Part shown: positions 63,231 through 64,000 of the stretch, in pieces | Layout of the letters: the number at the start of each line of letters is the position of its first letter | Position numbering within the stretch: position 1 is the stretch's first letter | Origin: Pseudomonas taiwanensis | GTDB lineage: Bacteria; Pseudomonadota; Gammaproteobacteria; Pseudomonadales; Pseudomonadaceae | Assembly: GCF_013393345.1 (NCBI RefSeq) | Contig: NZ_QJRF01000076.1 | Coordinates: 62,001 to 126,000 of the forward strand | Length of the DNA: 64,000 bases | Reading direction: 5' to 3' | Made by a program: the position numbers and the translations under genes | Notes under the pieces: model-generated | Database searches by the model: none | What the model was told of the DNA's origin: nothing | Seen by the model: the letters and a program-made list of their open reading frames with translations, nothing else

Positions 63231-64000
63231 TCAGGCGTAGGGGTGACGCAGGACGATCGTCTCGTTACGGTCAGGACCGGTGGAGATGATATCGATAGGC
63301 GCACCCACCAGCTCTTCCACGCGCTTGATGTAGGCGCGGGCGTTGGCCGGCAGTTCTTCCAGGCTCTTGGCGCCGACGGTGGATTCGCTCCAGCCCGGCA
63401 TTTCCTCGTAGACCGGCTGCAGGCCGATGTAGCTGTCGGCATCGGTCGGCGCATCGACCAGAATTTCGCCGTTCACATCTTTATAGCCGGTGCAGATACG
63501 GATGGTTTCCAGGCCGTCGAGCACGTCCAGCTTGGTCAGGCACAGGCCCGAGATGCTGTTGATTTCGATGGCGCGACGCAGGATCACGGCATCGAACCAG
63601 CCGCAGCGACGGGCGCGACCAGTGGTGGAGCCGAACTCGTGGCCACGCTTGGCGAGGAAGGCGCCGGTTTCGTCGAACAGCTCGGTCGGGAACGGGCCGG
63701 AACCCACACGAGTGGTGTAGGCCTTGGTGATGCCGAGGATGTAGTCCAGGTAAAGCGGACCGAAGCCGGAGCCGGTGGCGGTACCGCCAGCGGTGGTGTT
63801 GGAGCTGGTGACGTAGGGATAGGTGCCGTGGTCGATGTCCAGCAGCGAGCCTTGCGCGCCTTCGAACATGATGTAGGCGCCTTGCTTGCGCAGCTGGTGC
63901 AGGCGCGCAGCGACGTCGACCATCATCGGCTTGAGCAGCTCGGCGTAGGCCAGGGCCTCGTCCAGGGTCTTCTGGAAGTCGACCGCCGGCTCCTTGTAAT
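63231..64000 (-). CDS. purA: Adenylosuccinate synthetase, C-terminal part (cut by the window edge)
   Basis: The last about 256 residues of a normally 430-residue enzyme that joins IMP and aspartate using GTP in AMP synthesis. Visible family motifs: [50 protein letters not shown] and [10 protein letters not shown], ending [18 protein letters not shown]. The start lies beyond 64000. Ordinary housekeeping gene. Confidence 0.97.
   Translation of the reverse strand, partial: YKEPAVDFQKTLDEALAYAELLKPMMVDVAARLHQLRKQGAYIMFEGAQGSLLDIDHGTYPYVTSSNTTAGGTATGSGFGPLYLDYILGITKAYTTRVGSGPFPTELFDETGAFLAKRGHEFGSTTGRARRCGWFDAVILRRAIEINSISGLCLTKLDVLDGLETIRICTGYKDVNGEILVDAPTDADSYIGLQPVYEEMPGWSESTVGAKSLEELPANARAYIKRVEELVGAPIDIISTGPDRNETIVLRHPYA

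Overview
The window is chromosomal DNA of a gamma-proteobacterium, almost certainly a Pseudomonas of the broad P. aeruginosa/P. resinovorans type. It is GC-rich, with strongly GC3-biased genes. The gene order follows what I recall of the P. aeruginosa PAO1 chromosome from about PA4866 (the GNAT gene before ureB) to PA4938 (purA): ureB-ureC, the PA4872-type oxaloacetate decarboxylase, osmE, desB-desC-desT, ureEFG, a liv-type transporter, azu, a LOG gene, a transglutaminase/ATP-grasp set, ygiQ, alr, dnaB, rplI-rpsR-rpsF, rlmB, rnr, tRNA-Leu and purA. This synteny is from memory. The species was not determined.

Layout. 1-2700: GNAT gene and urease structural genes ureB, ureC (ureD and ureA would lie off the left edge). 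2724-3704: a RAYT transposase gene embedded in its REP repeats. 3757-4332: a Phd/YefM-RelE type toxin-antitoxin pair with a readable promoter and operator. 4351-12629: mostly small stress, envelope and metabolic genes (DksA-like zinc finger, oxaloacetate decarboxylase, YqaA, DUF6152/DUF6644 pair, PsiF, YegD-type Hsp70, two OsmE lipoproteins, AsmA, a 13-residue-repeat exported protein). 12875-15829: acyl-CoA desaturation genes desB and desC and their regulator desT, with two operator-like palindromes in the divergent promoter. 16001-18416: urease accessory genes ureE, ureF, ureG and a HupE/UreJ nickel permease gene, followed by a 199-bp tandem array (to 19157) that repeats the 3' end of the permease gene. 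19283-21799: a glycerophosphodiesterase, an SDR and an ABM-family protein. 21900-33843: a catabolic block for basic amino acids: ketimine-reductase-like protein, five-gene branched-chain/amide ABC transporter, amaA, amaB, a LysR regulator and a DUF1338 (HglS-like) protein, together fitting D-lysine/L-pipecolate catabolism. 33987-37827: azurin, LysE-type exporter, LOG, DCC protein, GNAT, MscS. 38016-44826: a three-gene transglutaminase/ATP-grasp/Alpha-E operon of unsolved function. 45182-47517: a periplasmic beta-helix lipoprotein plus diheme cytochrome pair. 47696-63230: YgiQ, a 7TMR-DISM diguanylate cyclase, alr and the housekeeping block, two identical tRNA-Leu(CAG) genes and an MCP. 63231-64000: the 3' part of purA.

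The window is rich in short interspersed palindromes of at least four families: GTAGGTTGG/CCCAAC (the RAYT family), TGTGGGGGCGAATTCATTCGC, TGTAGGAGCGAGC, and a C-rich CCCCTCTCCC/GGGAGAGGGG family. Several sit directly on gene 3' ends and supply the stop codon.

No phage, integrase, CRISPR array or defence island is visible. The least explained parts are the transglutaminase/ATP-grasp operon, the beta-helix/cytochrome pair with a perfect palindrome at its promoter, the repeat-only exported protein, the permease-tail array and the non-coding segment at 21060-21270.
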